From NCBI GenBank assembly GCA_028287065.1, contig JAQBQJ010000072.1:1-33489 (forward strand): 33,489 bases of DNA, written 5' to 3'. The translations under genes were made by a program, and so were the position numbers. Below the pieces are notes generated by a model. The model was given only the letters and a program-made list of their open reading frames with translations. It ran no database searches and was not told where the DNA came from. Positions 7,568 to 15,964 of this stretch are shown in pieces (position 1 is the stretch's first letter; each line of letters begins with the position of its first letter). The DNA is from Labilithrix sp. GTDB taxonomy: Bacteria > Myxococcota_A > Polyangia > Polyangiales > Polyangiaceae.

Positions 7568-10500
7568 ACGGCCTCGAGCTCGGGGTCGTGGGTCTTCGGA
7601 GGCGTGCGGCGGAGGATGCTGTACATGACGGGCACGAAGAAGAGAGTGGTGAGCGTTGCGAGGACGAGGCCGCCGATGACGGCGCGGCCGAGCGGCGCGT
7701 TCTGCTCGCCGCCTTCGCCGAGACCGAGCGACATCGGGAGCATGCCGATGATCATCGCGAGCGCCGTCATCAGCACGGGACGAAGGCGCGTCATGCCCGC
7801 CGCGAGCGCGGCGTCGGTCGCGCCTCGGCCGACGGTGCGCTGATCGTTCGCGAAGGTGACGACGAGGATGCTGTTCGCCGTCGCCACGCCGACGCACATG
7901 ATCGAGCCCATCAGCGCGGGGACGCTGAGCGTGGTGTGCGTGAGGAACAGGATCCAGGCGATGCCCGCGATCGCGCCCGGCAGCGCCATCAGGATGACGA
8001 ACGGGTCGAGCCACGACTGGAAGTTCACGACCATGAGCAGATACACGAGGAGCACGGCGAAGATCAGACCGTAGCCGAGGCCCTGGAACGACGACTCCAT
8101 GCTCTCGGCCTGGCCCTTGATCCGGACCGTGGTGCCGCGCGGGAAGCTCGGTTTCAGCTCGTTCACGATGCCGTTGACCGCGCCCGCGACCGATCCGAGA
8201 TCGGCGCCGTCGACGCTGACCTGGACGTCGTACGTCCGCGACGCGTTGAAGTGCGTGACGTTCGCCGGCCCCGCCGAGCGCGACACCTGCGCGACGTTCG
8301 ACAAGAACTGCGGAGCGCCGGACTCGCCGGTCGAGAGCGGCGTCTGCCCGAGGTCCTCGATCGAGCCGAGCTCGTATTGCGGGGTCTGCACGGCGACGAG
8401 GTACTGCACGCCGCGCTTCGCATCGAGCCAGTAGCTCGGCGACACCTGCGAGCTCGACGAGAGCGAGATCAGGAGGTCGCTCGCGATGTCGCGCTCCGTG
8501 AGGTTCTGCTGCCGCGCCATCGTCCGATCGACGTCGATCTTGATCTGAGGAACGCGCGGGACCTGCGCGAGGTGCACGTCGACCGCGCCCGGCACCTTCG
8601 AGACGCGCCCGGCGATCTGCTTCGCGACCTCGTACGTCGCGTCCTCGTTACCCACGCCGCCGACGACCTGGACGTCGATCGGCGCAGCGAGGCCGAAGTT
8701 CAGGACCTGCGTCGAGATGTCCGGCGCGAGGAAGAAGAACGTCGTGCCCGGGTACTTGTCGTGCAGCACCTGCCGCAGCTTGCGGACGTAGCCGGCCGTA
8801 GGCTCGTGGTCCTCCTTCAGCGCGATCAGGATGTCGCCGTCGGCCGGGGAGATCGACGTGCCCTCGCTCAGCGAGAGGTTGATGCCGCTGTAAGGCGTGC
8901 CGATGTTGTCGAGCATCGTGTCGATGCCCTCGGCCGGGATGACGGTCTTGATCGTCCCTTCGATGTCGGCGAAGCGCCGCTCGCTCTCCTCGATGCGCAT
9001 GCCGGGCTCGCTGCGGACATGCAGCTTGATGAGGCCGGCGTCGACGCTCGGGAAGAAGTCGCGCCCGATGAGCGGCAGGAGCGCGGTGACCGACGCGACG
9101 ACGAGGACCATGAAGGTCACCGCGAACGCAGCGCGATGACGGAGCGAGAGCGCGAGGAGTCGCCCGTAGCGCGTGCGCAGCGCGTCGAAGCCACGATTGA
9201 AGCCGGCGAACAGCCGCTCGAAGAAGCTCCGCGGCACGCCGGCGTGGCCGTGCGCGTGCGCCTCGGACTCCTTCCGGAGCAGGAAGTGCACGAGCGTGGG
9301 CACGAGCGTTCGCGACAGGAAGTACGACATCATCATCGCGAACACGACCGCCATCGCGAGCGGCACGAACAGCGACTTCGCCGACCCGGTGATGAACGCG
9401 ACCGGCACGAACACGATGCAGATGCAGAGCGTCGACACGAACGCGGGCGTGGCGATCTCCTGCGCGCCGTCGATGATGGCGCGCACGAAGGGCTTCTTCT
9501 GCGCCATGTTGCGATGGATGTTCTCGATCGACACGGTCGCGTCGTCGACGAGGATGCCGACGGCGAGCGCCATGCCTCCGAGCGTCATGACGTTCAGGCT
9601 CTGGCCGAGCAGCGCCAGGACGATGATCGACGTGAGGATCGAGAGCGGAATGGAAACGACGACGATCAGCGTGCTCCGCCAGCTCCCGAGGAAGAGCAGG
9701 ATCATGAGCGCGGTGAGACCAGCGGCGATCGCCGCCTCCTTCACGACGCCGTCGACGGCGGCTCGCACGAACAGCGACTGATCGAAGAGCAGCGAGACCT
9801 TCAGCTCCTTCGGCAGCTTCGCGAGCGTCGCTGGAAGCGCTTCGCGGATGTGCTTCACGATGTCGAGCGTGCTCACGTTTCCGTTCTTGAGGACGGACAT
9901 GAGGACGGAGCGCTTGCCGCCCACGTGCACCATGTTCGTCTGCGGCGAATAGCCGTCGCGCACGTTGCCGACGTCGCGCACGTAGACCGTCGTCCCCTTC
10001 ACGCTCTTGATCGGGAGATCGCCGATCTCCTTGATGACCTCCGGGCTGCTGTTGAGCAGGACGGGGTACTCGTTCGTGCCCATCTTCGTCGTGCCGGTCG
10101 GCAGGATGACGTTCTGGGTCGCGATCGCGTTGTTCACGTCGCGCGGCGACAGCCCGAACCCGTAGAGGCGCGCGGGATCGATGTCGACCATGATCTGGCG
10201 CTGCTTGCCGCCGTACGGCCACGGGATCTGCGTGCCCTGGATGGTCGCGAGGTCCGCGCGCACGAAGTTCGTGCCGTAGTCGAAGAGCTGCTGCTCGCTC
10301 AGCGCGTCACTCTCGAGCGCTGCCTGGAGGATCGGAACGTTCGACGCGCTGTAGCGGATGATGAAGGGCGGCGTGGCGCCGGGCGGCATCTGCTTCAGCA
10401 CGGACTGCGAGACGGCGGTCACCTGGGCGGTCGCGGCGTCGATGTGCGCGCCGGGCTGGAAGTAGATCTTCACGACCGCGATGCCGGTCAGCGACTGGCT

Positions 10501-10746
10501 CTCGACGTGCTCGATGTCGTTGACCGTCGTCGTGAGAATGCGCTCGTAGTTCGTGACGATGCGCTTCTCCATCTCCTCGGGAGAGAGGCCCGTGTAGTTC
10601 CAGATGACGGAGATGACCGGGATGTCGATGTCCGGGAAGATGTCCGTCGGCATCCGGATGATGGAAAACACCCCCATGATGACGATGAGCATCGCCATCA
10701 CGACGAACGTGTACGGGCGCCGCAGCGCGATTCTAACGAGCCACAT
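7564..10746 (-). CDS. RND efflux permease (AcrB/HAE-like)
   Basis: 1060 aa; MWLVRIALRRPYTFVVMAMLIVIMGVFSI start, GGMALAVGILVDDATVSIENIHR TM4 motif, duplicated TM architecture; 4-bp overlap with the adaptor gene. Confidence 0.95.
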   Translation of the reverse strand: MWLVRIALRRPYTFVVMAMLIVIMGVFSIIRMPTDIFPDIDIPVISVIWNYTGLSPEEMEKRIVTNYERILTTTVNDIEHVESQSLTGIAVVKIYFQPGAHIDAATAQVTAVSQSVLKQMPPGATPPFIIRYSASNVPILQAALESDALSEQQLFDYGTNFVRADLATIQGTQIPWPYGGKQRQIMVDIDPARLYGFGLSPRDVNNAIATQNVILPTGTTKMGTNEYPVLLNSSPEVIKEIGDLPIKSVKGTTVYVRDVGNVRDGYSPQTNMVHVGGKRSVLMSVLKNGNVSTLDIVKHIREALPATLAKLPKELKVSLLFDQSLFVRAAVDGVVKEAAIAAGLTALMILLFLGSWRSTLIVVVSIPLSILTSIIVLALLGQSLNVMTLGGMALAVGILVDDATVSIENIHRNMAQKKPFVRAIIDGAQEIATPAFVSTLCICIVFVPVAFITGSAKSLFVPLAMAVVFAMMMSYFLSRTLVPTLVHFLLRKESEAHAHGHAGVPRSFFERLFAGFNRGFDALRTRYGRLLALSLRHRAAFAVTFMVLVVASVTALLPLIGRDFFPSVDAGLIKLHVRSEPGMRIEESERRFADIEGTIKTVIPAEGIDTMLDNIGTPYSGINLSLSEGTSISPADGDILIALKEDHEPTAGYVRKLRQVLHDKYPGTTFFFLAPDISTQVLNFGLAAPIDVQVVGGVGNEDATYEVAKQIAGRVSKVPGAVDVHLAQVPRVPQIKIDVDRTMARQQNLTERDIASDLLISLSSSSQVSPSYWLDAKRGVQYLVAVQTPQYELGSIEDLGQTPLSTGESGAPQFLSNVAQVSRSAGPANVTHFNASRTYDVQVSVDGADLGSVAGAVNGIVNELKPSFPRGTTVRIKGQAESMESSFQGLGYGLIFAVLLVYLLMVVNFQSWLDPFVILMALPGAIAGIAWILFLTHTTLSVPALMGSIMCVGVATANSILVVTFANDQRTVGRGATDAALAAGMTRLRPVLMTALAMIIGMLPMSLGLGEGGEQNAPLGRAVIGGLVLATLTTLFFVPVMYSILRRTPPKTHDPELEAV

Positions 10747-10832
10747 GGAGGGATCCGGCGATCAGCGTAGATGCCGCCCCACGTCATGCCGTCGCGACAC
10801 TGATGCGTCCAATACGGTCTTTGGTACGCTCT

Positions 10833-10849
10833 GATACCCTATAGGTATC
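10833..10849. promoter_or_regulatory. Candidate LysR-type operator: GATACC-CTATA-GGTATC
   Basis: Perfect 6-bp inverted repeat with 5-bp spacer in the divergent RND/LysR intergenic region; contains ATAC-N7-GTAT. Confidence 0.5.
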
Positions 10850-10857
10850 GAGTTGCC

Positions 10858-11736
10858 ATGGAGCTCCGTCATCTTCGTTACTTCGTCGCGGTCGCCGAGG
10901 AAAAGCACTTCGGCCGGGCCGCTGCGCGACTCCGTATCGCGCAGCCTCCTCTCAGTCGGCAGATCCAGGCGCTGGAGAACGAGCTCGGCTTCAAGCTCTT
11001 CGAGCGCACCCGCCGGCAGGTCGAGCTGACGGCGGCAGGGCTCGTGCTGCTCGACCACACGCGCCGCGTCTTCGATGCGCTCGAGCTCGCTGTCCACGAG
11101 GCCGATCGCGCGAGCCGCGGCGAGAGCGGGCGCGTCGTCGTCGGCTATCCGTCGACGTTCGCGTACAGCGGGCTGCCGGAGCTCGTCCGCGCGTTCCGCA
11201 GCAAATTCCCGGGCGTCGAGGTCGTCCTCCGCGAGCTCGCGCCGCAGCTCCAGGTCGAGGCGCTCCGCGACGGCGGCATCGACGTCGGCTTCGTGCGCGC
11301 GCCGCTCTCCGAGCCGGGGCTCACCACCGAGCTCGTGCGGCGAGAGCCCCTGCTCGCGGCGCTGCCGAGCGGGCATCCGCTCGCGTCGCGAAAGGTCATC
11401 CCGCTCGGGCTGCTTGCGCGGGAGCCCTTCGTGATGTTCCCGCGCGTGCGCGGACCCGCGTACTTCGATCACCTCGTGCGGCTCTGCAACGACGCCGGAT
11501 TCACGCCGCGCATCGTGCAAGAGGCGGCGCAGCTCGACATCGTGAGCCTCGTCGCCGCGGGCCTCGGCGTTTCGCTGCTGCCGTCGTCGATGCGGAAGAT
11601 CCGCCGCGCCGGAATCGTGCTGCGGCCGATCGTCGGCAACCCGCGCACCGATCTGCTGGTCGCGTGGTCCGCGCGAAGCTCGTCGGCTGTGCTTCGCGAG
11701 TTCCTCGACGTCGTCCGCCGCTACGCCTCGAAGTAG
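10858..11736 (+). CDS. LysR-family transcriptional regulator
   Basis: MELRHLRYFVAVAEEKHFGRAAARLRIAQPPLSRQIQALENELGFKLFERTRRQVELTAAG, canonical LysR N-terminal HTH. Confidence 0.95.
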   Translation: MELRHLRYFVAVAEEKHFGRAAARLRIAQPPLSRQIQALENELGFKLFERTRRQVELTAAGLVLLDHTRRVFDALELAVHEADRASRGESGRVVVGYPSTFAYSGLPELVRAFRSKFPGVEVVLRELAPQLQVEALRDGGIDVGFVRAPLSEPGLTTELVRREPLLAALPSGHPLASRKVIPLGLLAREPFVMFPRVRGPAYFDHLVRLCNDAGFTPRIVQEAAQLDIVSLVAAGLGVSLLPSSMRKIRRAGIVLRPIVGNPRTDLLVAWSARSSSAVLREFLDVVRRYASK

Positions 11737-11748
11737 CGCGCGCGGAGC

Positions 11749-12267
11749 TCAGTCCTCGTCTTCTTCGTCCTCGTCCTCGTCGTCATCGTCGTCGTCGTCG
11801 TCGTCCTCGTCCTCGTCGTCATCCGCATCGTCGTCGTCGTCGTCGTCATCGTCGTCTTCGTCGTTGTCGCGATCGTCGAACGGATCCTGCAGCTCCTCGG
11901 CGAGCTTCTCGGCCTTCTTGCCGCCGTCGGGCGCTTCGAAGGTGCCGTCGATGATCTCGACGCCGGTAGCCTTGGTCGTACCGGCCTCGAAGACCTTCCC
12001 GTTGTCCCCCGCGGGCAGGTACCAGAGGTCGAACAGGGGCTTGTCCTTCCCCTCCTTCATCACCGTCCAGAGCTCCGCGTGCTGGTCCTCGACTTCCTCG
12101 TCGAGCTCCTCGGCCATGTGCTTGAAGTAGTCGCTCGGCTTCTTGCATGGAGCGCCGGCCATCTCGGTTTTCGCGGCCGAGAGGAACTGGTCGCGACGAG
12201 AGCCGGTGAGAGCATCGATCTCCTCGGTGCCCTTGGGCGACGAGTGAAGCTTCAGGGTGTAGGCCAT
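11749..12267 (-). CDS. Hypothetical protein with poly-Asp/Glu C-terminal tail
   Basis: Start MAYTLKLHSSPKG at 12267 preferred over the longer ORF. Small globular domain followed by DDRDNDEDDDDDDDDDDADDDEDEDDDDDDDDDEDEDEEDED. Confidence 0.7.
   Translation of the reverse strand: MAYTLKLHSSPKGTEEIDALTGSRRDQFLSAAKTEMAGAPCKKPSDYFKHMAEELDEEVEDQHAELWTVMKEGKDKPLFDLWYLPAGDNGKVFEAGTTKATGVEIIDGTFEAPDGGKKAEKLAEELQDPFDDRDNDEDDDDDDDDDDADDDEDEDDDDDDDDDEDEDEEDED
11755..11866. repeat. Imperfect trinucleotide (GTC/GAC) low-complexity tract encoding the acidic tail
   Basis: Runs of tcgtcgtcgtcg visible on the + strand. Confidence 0.8.
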
Positions 12268-12361
12268 GGGCGCGGTGATTACCTGGTCACGCCGCACATG
12301 GGAAGCACGCTCACGGAGAGCGCCCGTTGCCCGCACCCGCAACCGAAAAATGGCGGCGAGT

Positions 12362-12377
12362 GGGGGCCGCGGCCCCC
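12362..12377. repeat. 16-bp perfect palindrome GGGGGCCGCGGCCCCC
   Basis: Direct reading; lies in the divergent intergenic region 12268-12479. Confidence 0.8.
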
Positions 12378-12430
12378 TTGCCGCAACAGTGTTCTATGCC
12401 GAAGCCGAATTGCAGCGTAGCCTGCGGCCG

Positions 12431-12450
12431 TCCGGTGGACGTCCGCCGGA
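12431..12450. promoter_or_regulatory. Near-perfect 20-bp palindrome TCCGGTGGACGTCCGCCGGA upstream of the bufferin precursor
   Basis: Only one mismatched pair (T/G, wobble-compatible in RNA); 29 bp upstream of the precursor ATG. Confidence 0.45.
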
Positions 12451-12479
12451 GGTGTCATTCTGAGAAGGAAGGTTTCTTC

Positions 12480-12791
12480 ATGAAGATCGCTCATTCTTTG
12501 CTCGTCGCCGCTATCGGCGGAATCGCTCTCGGCGCCACGGCTTGCGGCGGCGCGCCCGCAGCCCCGGGCGTCACGGATCCGTCGTCGGCAGTGCCGGCAA
12601 CGCCCTCCGCTCCGTCGACGGCGATGCCGGCGACGCCCGGTGGCGCCACCGCAACCCCCGCCACGCCGGCTGCGAAGCATGCGTGCAAGGGCAAGAACGA
12701 CTGCAAGGGCCAGGGCGGCTGCAAGACCGACAAGAACTCCTGCAAGGGCCAGAACGCTTGCAAGGGTCAGGGCGGCTGCAAGACCACCTGA
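12480..12791 (+). CDS. bufA2: Bufferin-type metallophore precursor (BufA2-like), CKG-repeat peptide
   Basis: Signal sequence MKIAHSLLVAAIGGIALGATAC, Pro/Ala/Thr spacer, then HACKGKNDCKGQGGCKTDKNSCKGQNACKGQGGCKTT; immediately followed by DUF692 and DUF2063-type genes. Confidence 0.8.
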   Translation: MKIAHSLLVAAIGGIALGATACGGAPAAPGVTDPSSAVPATPSAPSTAMPATPGGATATPATPAAKHACKGKNDCKGQGGCKTDKNSCKGQNACKGQGGCKTT

Positions 12792-12805
12792 GCTTCTGCT
12801 CGGAA

Positions 12806-12841
12806 CGAGCCGCGGAAGTGTGAAGACGCTTCCGCGGCTCG
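12806..12841 (+). promoter_or_regulatory. Intercistronic stem-loop between precursor and maturase genes
   Basis: CGAGCCGCGGAAG - TGTGAAGACG - CTTCCGCGGCTCG, perfect 13-bp stem, 10-nt loop, no following T-run. Confidence 0.75.
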
Positions 12842-12866
12842 AGCTATTGGATACGAGGCAGTACCC

Positions 12867-13697
12867 GTGAATCGCTTCTCGCTTCCGAACCTCGGCATCG
12901 GCCTGGGTCTCAGGACTGTGCACTATGCACACATCCTCGAGCACAACCCCGCCGTCGAGTGGTTCGAGATCCTCAGCGAGAACTACATGCAGACGAAGGG
13001 GCGGCCCCTGCACTTCCTCGATCGCGTGGCCGAGCGCTACCCGATCGCCATGCACGGCGTGTCGCTCTCGATCGGCGGAACCGACCCGCTCGATCGCGCC
13101 TATCTCGCCGAGCTCGAGGCGCTCCGCAATCGAACGAAGGCGCTCTGGGTCTCGGATCATCTCTGCTGGACGGGCGTCGCGGGAAAGAACACGCACGACC
13201 TCCTGCCCATGCCGTACACCGAGGAGTCGCTGCGCCACACCGCGGCGCGCATCCGTCAGGTGCAGGACGTGCTCGGCGCGCCGCTCGCGCTCGAGAACCC
13301 GTCCACGTACGTCGAGCATGTCGGCAACACGATGAAGGAGTGGGACTTCCTCGCGGCGCTCGCGAGCGAGGCCGACTGCGCGCTGCTCCTCGACGTGAAC
13401 AACGTCTACGTCTCCGCGTACAACCACGGCTTCGACGCCGCCGATTACTTCGCGGCGATCCCGTTCGACCGCGTCGTGCAGCTGCACGTGAGCGGCCACA
13501 CGAACCACGGCACGCACATCGTCGATACGCACATCGGGCCGGTCATCGATCCCGTCTGGGAGCTGCTCGGCGAGGCCTATCGCAAGACGAACGCGAGCAT
13601 CCTGCTCGAGTGGGACGCGGAGATCCCGAGCTTCGAGGAGACGCACGCCGATGCGCTCCGCGCGAAGGACTTCCTCGTCGCCAAGGCGGGCGCATGA
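12867..13697 (+). CDS. bufB: DUF692/MNIO family multinuclear iron oxidase, bufferin maturase
   Basis: GIGLGLRTVHYAHILEHNPAVEWFEILSENYM, HGVSLSIGG, SDHLCW, LENPSTYV, LLLDVNNVYVSAYNHGFD, LHVSGHTNHGTHIVDTHIGPV, LLEWDAEIPSFEE: characteristic metal-ligand and core motifs of DUF692. Confidence 0.93.
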   Translation: MNRFSLPNLGIGLGLRTVHYAHILEHNPAVEWFEILSENYMQTKGRPLHFLDRVAERYPIAMHGVSLSIGGTDPLDRAYLAELEALRNRTKALWVSDHLCWTGVAGKNTHDLLPMPYTEESLRHTAARIRQVQDVLGAPLALENPSTYVEHVGNTMKEWDFLAALASEADCALLLDVNNVYVSAYNHGFDAADYFAAIPFDRVVQLHVSGHTNHGTHIVDTHIGPVIDPVWELLGEAYRKTNASILLEWDAEIPSFEETHADALRAKDFLVAKAGA

Positions 13698-14557
13698 GCA
13701 CCACGCGATCCCTCCGTGACGTCCAGGTCTGGATGGTGGGCGCCATCACCGGCAAGGACGCCGACGCGAACGCGAAGGACGTCGAGAAGTACGTCACCGC
13801 GAGCGCTCGCCTGTCGGCGGCGGGTCGCTTCGACGTCTATCGCTCCGGCTATCACGCGCGTCTCTACGAGTGCTTGCTCGACGACTACCCGGTGCTCGCG
13901 GCGATCCTGAGCCGCCTGGACAGCGGCGAGGACGATCAGTTCGCCGCGCTCTGCCGCGCGTACGTCGACCGGCATCCGTCGGCGTCGCCGAACCTGAACG
14001 GCTTCGGCCGTCACATGCCGGCGTTCTGCCGCGAGGTGAAGCTCGAGCGCTTCCCCGGCTTCGATGCACTGCGCGTCTTCGCGTCCGAGCTCGCTGCGCT
14101 CGAGTGGGCGCTCGTCGAGGTGCTCCACGCCGAGACGGCACCGCCGCTCGAGATCGCGGCGCTCCAGGCGCTTCCGCCCGAGGCATGGGCCGGCGCGCGC
14201 TTCATCAAGAGCGAGGGCCTGCGCGTCTTCCGCTTCGAGTACCCGGTGAACGCGGTCTTCATCGCGAACCGCATCGACGAGATCGTCCCCGAGGTCCCCG
14301 CGCCGTCCCCGAATGCGATCGCGGTCTATCGCAAGGACATGCTGCTGTGGCGCATGGAGCTCACGCCCGCGATGCTCGGCGTGCTCGAGCCGCTGCTCGC
14401 GGGCAAGTCGCTGGGCGAAGCCCTCGCGACGATCGAAGCGGAGGTCACCGACCCCGAGGTGCTCGCGCAGACGGGCGCGAACCTGATGGTGTGGTTCCGC
14501 GAGTGGGTGGACGCGGGCTTCTTCACGCGCATCGAGCTCGCCGACGCTAAGGCGTAA
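13694..14557 (+). CDS. bufC: DUF2063 / BufC-HvfC family partner protein
   Basis: 4-bp overlap with bufB; N-terminal YRSGYHARLYECLLDDYPVLAAIL...PSASPNLNGFGRHMPAFC typical of the DUF2063 domain. Confidence 0.88.
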   Translation: MSTTRSLRDVQVWMVGAITGKDADANAKDVEKYVTASARLSAAGRFDVYRSGYHARLYECLLDDYPVLAAILSRLDSGEDDQFAALCRAYVDRHPSASPNLNGFGRHMPAFCREVKLERFPGFDALRVFASELAALEWALVEVLHAETAPPLEIAALQALPPEAWAGARFIKSEGLRVFRFEYPVNAVFIANRIDEIVPEVPAPSPNAIAVYRKDMLLWRMELTPAMLGVLEPLLAGKSLGEALATIEAEVTDPEVLAQTGANLMVWFREWVDAGFFTRIELADAKA

Positions 14558-14568
14558 GCGAGTCCTCG

Positions 14569-14587
14569 TGCTGGCCCCGCGCCAGCA
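14569..14587. terminator. Hairpin TGCTGGC-CCCGC-GCCAGCA between convergent genes
   Basis: Perfect 7-bp stem, 5-nt loop directly downstream of bufC and before the convergent gene end at 14598; no clear U-tract. Confidence 0.4.
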
Positions 14588-14597
14588 ATCGCCAGGC

Positions 14598-15344
14598 CTA
14601 GAAGCGGAGGCCGAGCTGCCCTTCGAGCCCGTACGACGTCCACGTCGTGGGGTCGTTTCCCCCGTAGGTGACGCCGGGGATGACGAGCATGCTCGCGTTC
14701 ACTCCCACGAAGGTCACTTCCGACTTCAGAAGCAGCGTCACGCCGGGTTGCACGTACAGGTTCGAAACCGTTGTCGTGGTGGTCGCCGCGGCGGCGGATC
14801 CGGAGGACGAGCCCGAGGAGCCCGATGACGACCCTCCGGAGTTGGACGAGGTGCCGCCTGTCGCGGTCGTAATCACATCGACGTTTGCCCTCGTCCGAAC
14901 GGAGCCGCTCGTGCTGCTCCCGCTCGTCGTGTTCGGCGTGGTGTGAAAGACGGTGAGACCTCCAACGCCGACCTGCGGACGAAGGACGAGGAATGCGCCG
15001 CCAAACGCCTTGAAGCGAAACCCGTAACCGACCTCACCCCCGTAGAGGACGCCGTGTGACCACGCGTCGACATCGGTCTCGCCAAGGTAGTCGACGACGG
15101 ACGCGCCGATGTAGACGTCGGCAACCGTGAAGCCAAGCCGACCCCCGAAACCTGCGCCGAAGGGCGAGGTACCGCCACGAACGGGCGGCGCGGCGTAGGA
15201 CGCCTTGCCCGCGATCTCCCACTCTTGGGGGCGACCCGGCGCCGAGGAGCCCGGTGCGGATTCCTGCGCGCTCGCGCTTCCGGCCCCGGCAAGCGCGAGC
15301 AAGCCGACGATCGCGACGCGGACGCGGAACGAGGCGGACGTCAC
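14598..15344 (-). CDS. Putative outer-membrane beta-barrel protein with Ser/Gly/Thr-rich loop
   Basis: Signal peptide VAIVGLLALAGAGSASAQ; alternating strand pattern; C-terminal LEGQLGLRF ending in Phe; SSNSGGSSSGSSGSSSGSAAAATTTTT insertion. Confidence 0.7.
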   Translation of the reverse strand: MTSASFRVRVAIVGLLALAGAGSASAQESAPGSSAPGRPQEWEIAGKASYAAPPVRGGTSPFGAGFGGRLGFTVADVYIGASVVDYLGETDVDAWSHGVLYGGEVGYGFRFKAFGGAFLVLRPQVGVGGLTVFHTTPNTTSGSSTSGSVRTRANVDVITTATGGTSSNSGGSSSGSSGSSSGSAAAATTTTTVSNLYVQPGVTLLLKSEVTFVGVNASMLVIPGVTYGGNDPTTWTSYGLEGQLGLRF

Positions 15345-15445
15345 GTCTTTCCACGTGGGAGGGAGTGACCCAAAGCGATCACTCCTGGGTGTCGAATTTC
15401 GCTGCCCTCCAAGACGCTGACCTACACGCGGTTAGGGAGCCCGAT

Positions 15446-15964
15446 TCAAGGCGTGCCCCCGTCGGCTGGCATGTAGATGAGCCCGGCCGATGTCGGCCCT
15501 GCCGGATGAGTGTGGCAGTCCGCACACGAGCCGGCGCGTCCGATCTCGGAGGTCATCGTGACGTTGATGCCGCTGTACGCGACCGAGACCTTCATCGGGT
15601 AGCTCGGCGTGAACTCTCCTGGTCGGAGGTAGAAGTTGCCTGCGGTGTTCGTCGTCGCGTCGTGTTTCTTTCCGGTCGAGTCCGTCAACGAGACGACAGC
15701 GTTCGATGCCGCCTGAGCTCCGAGCTCGTCGATGTAGACGGTCCCCGCCACCGAGAACTTCGGGGGGTTGCCCAGCGCGCCGTCATGGCACGTGGTGCAG
15801 GGCTGCCCGGGCCGGTGGAGCGGTCCTTTCTGCACACCCGGCGCCTCGTCGCCGAGCGCAGCGGTCGCGTCCTCGTGCACGGGATCGCATGCCGCGAGCT
15901 CCGTGGGCGCCATCGCGACGAGCGCGACCGGAAGTAGAAGGGTGATGATGCGCGGGCTCAACAC
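15446..15964 (-). CDS. Lipoprotein with two CxxCH motifs and carboxypeptidase-regulatory-like (Ig-like) segment
   Basis: ELAACDP lipobox-like; CTTCHDG and CADCHTH; FSVAGTVYIDELGAQAASNAVVSLTDSTGKKHDATTNTAGNFYL. Confidence 0.7.
   Translation of the reverse strand: MLSPRIITLLLPVALVAMAPTELAACDPVHEDATAALGDEAPGVQKGPLHRPGQPCTTCHDGALGNPPKFSVAGTVYIDELGAQAASNAVVSLTDSTGKKHDATTNTAGNFYLRPGEFTPSYPMKVSVAYSGINVTMTSEIGRAGSCADCHTHPAGPTSAGLIYMPADGGTP

Noticed and set aside
7588-10770. 1060-aa + strand ORF antisense to the RND permease
   Set aside because: Arg/Asp/His-dominated composition without any domain; shadow of a real, clearly recognised permease on the minus strand in a high-GC genome.
11755-11866. 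GTC repeat tract as a possible CRISPR or satellite array
   Set aside because: Short trinucleotide coding repeat in frame with an acidic tail; no spacer/repeat structure.
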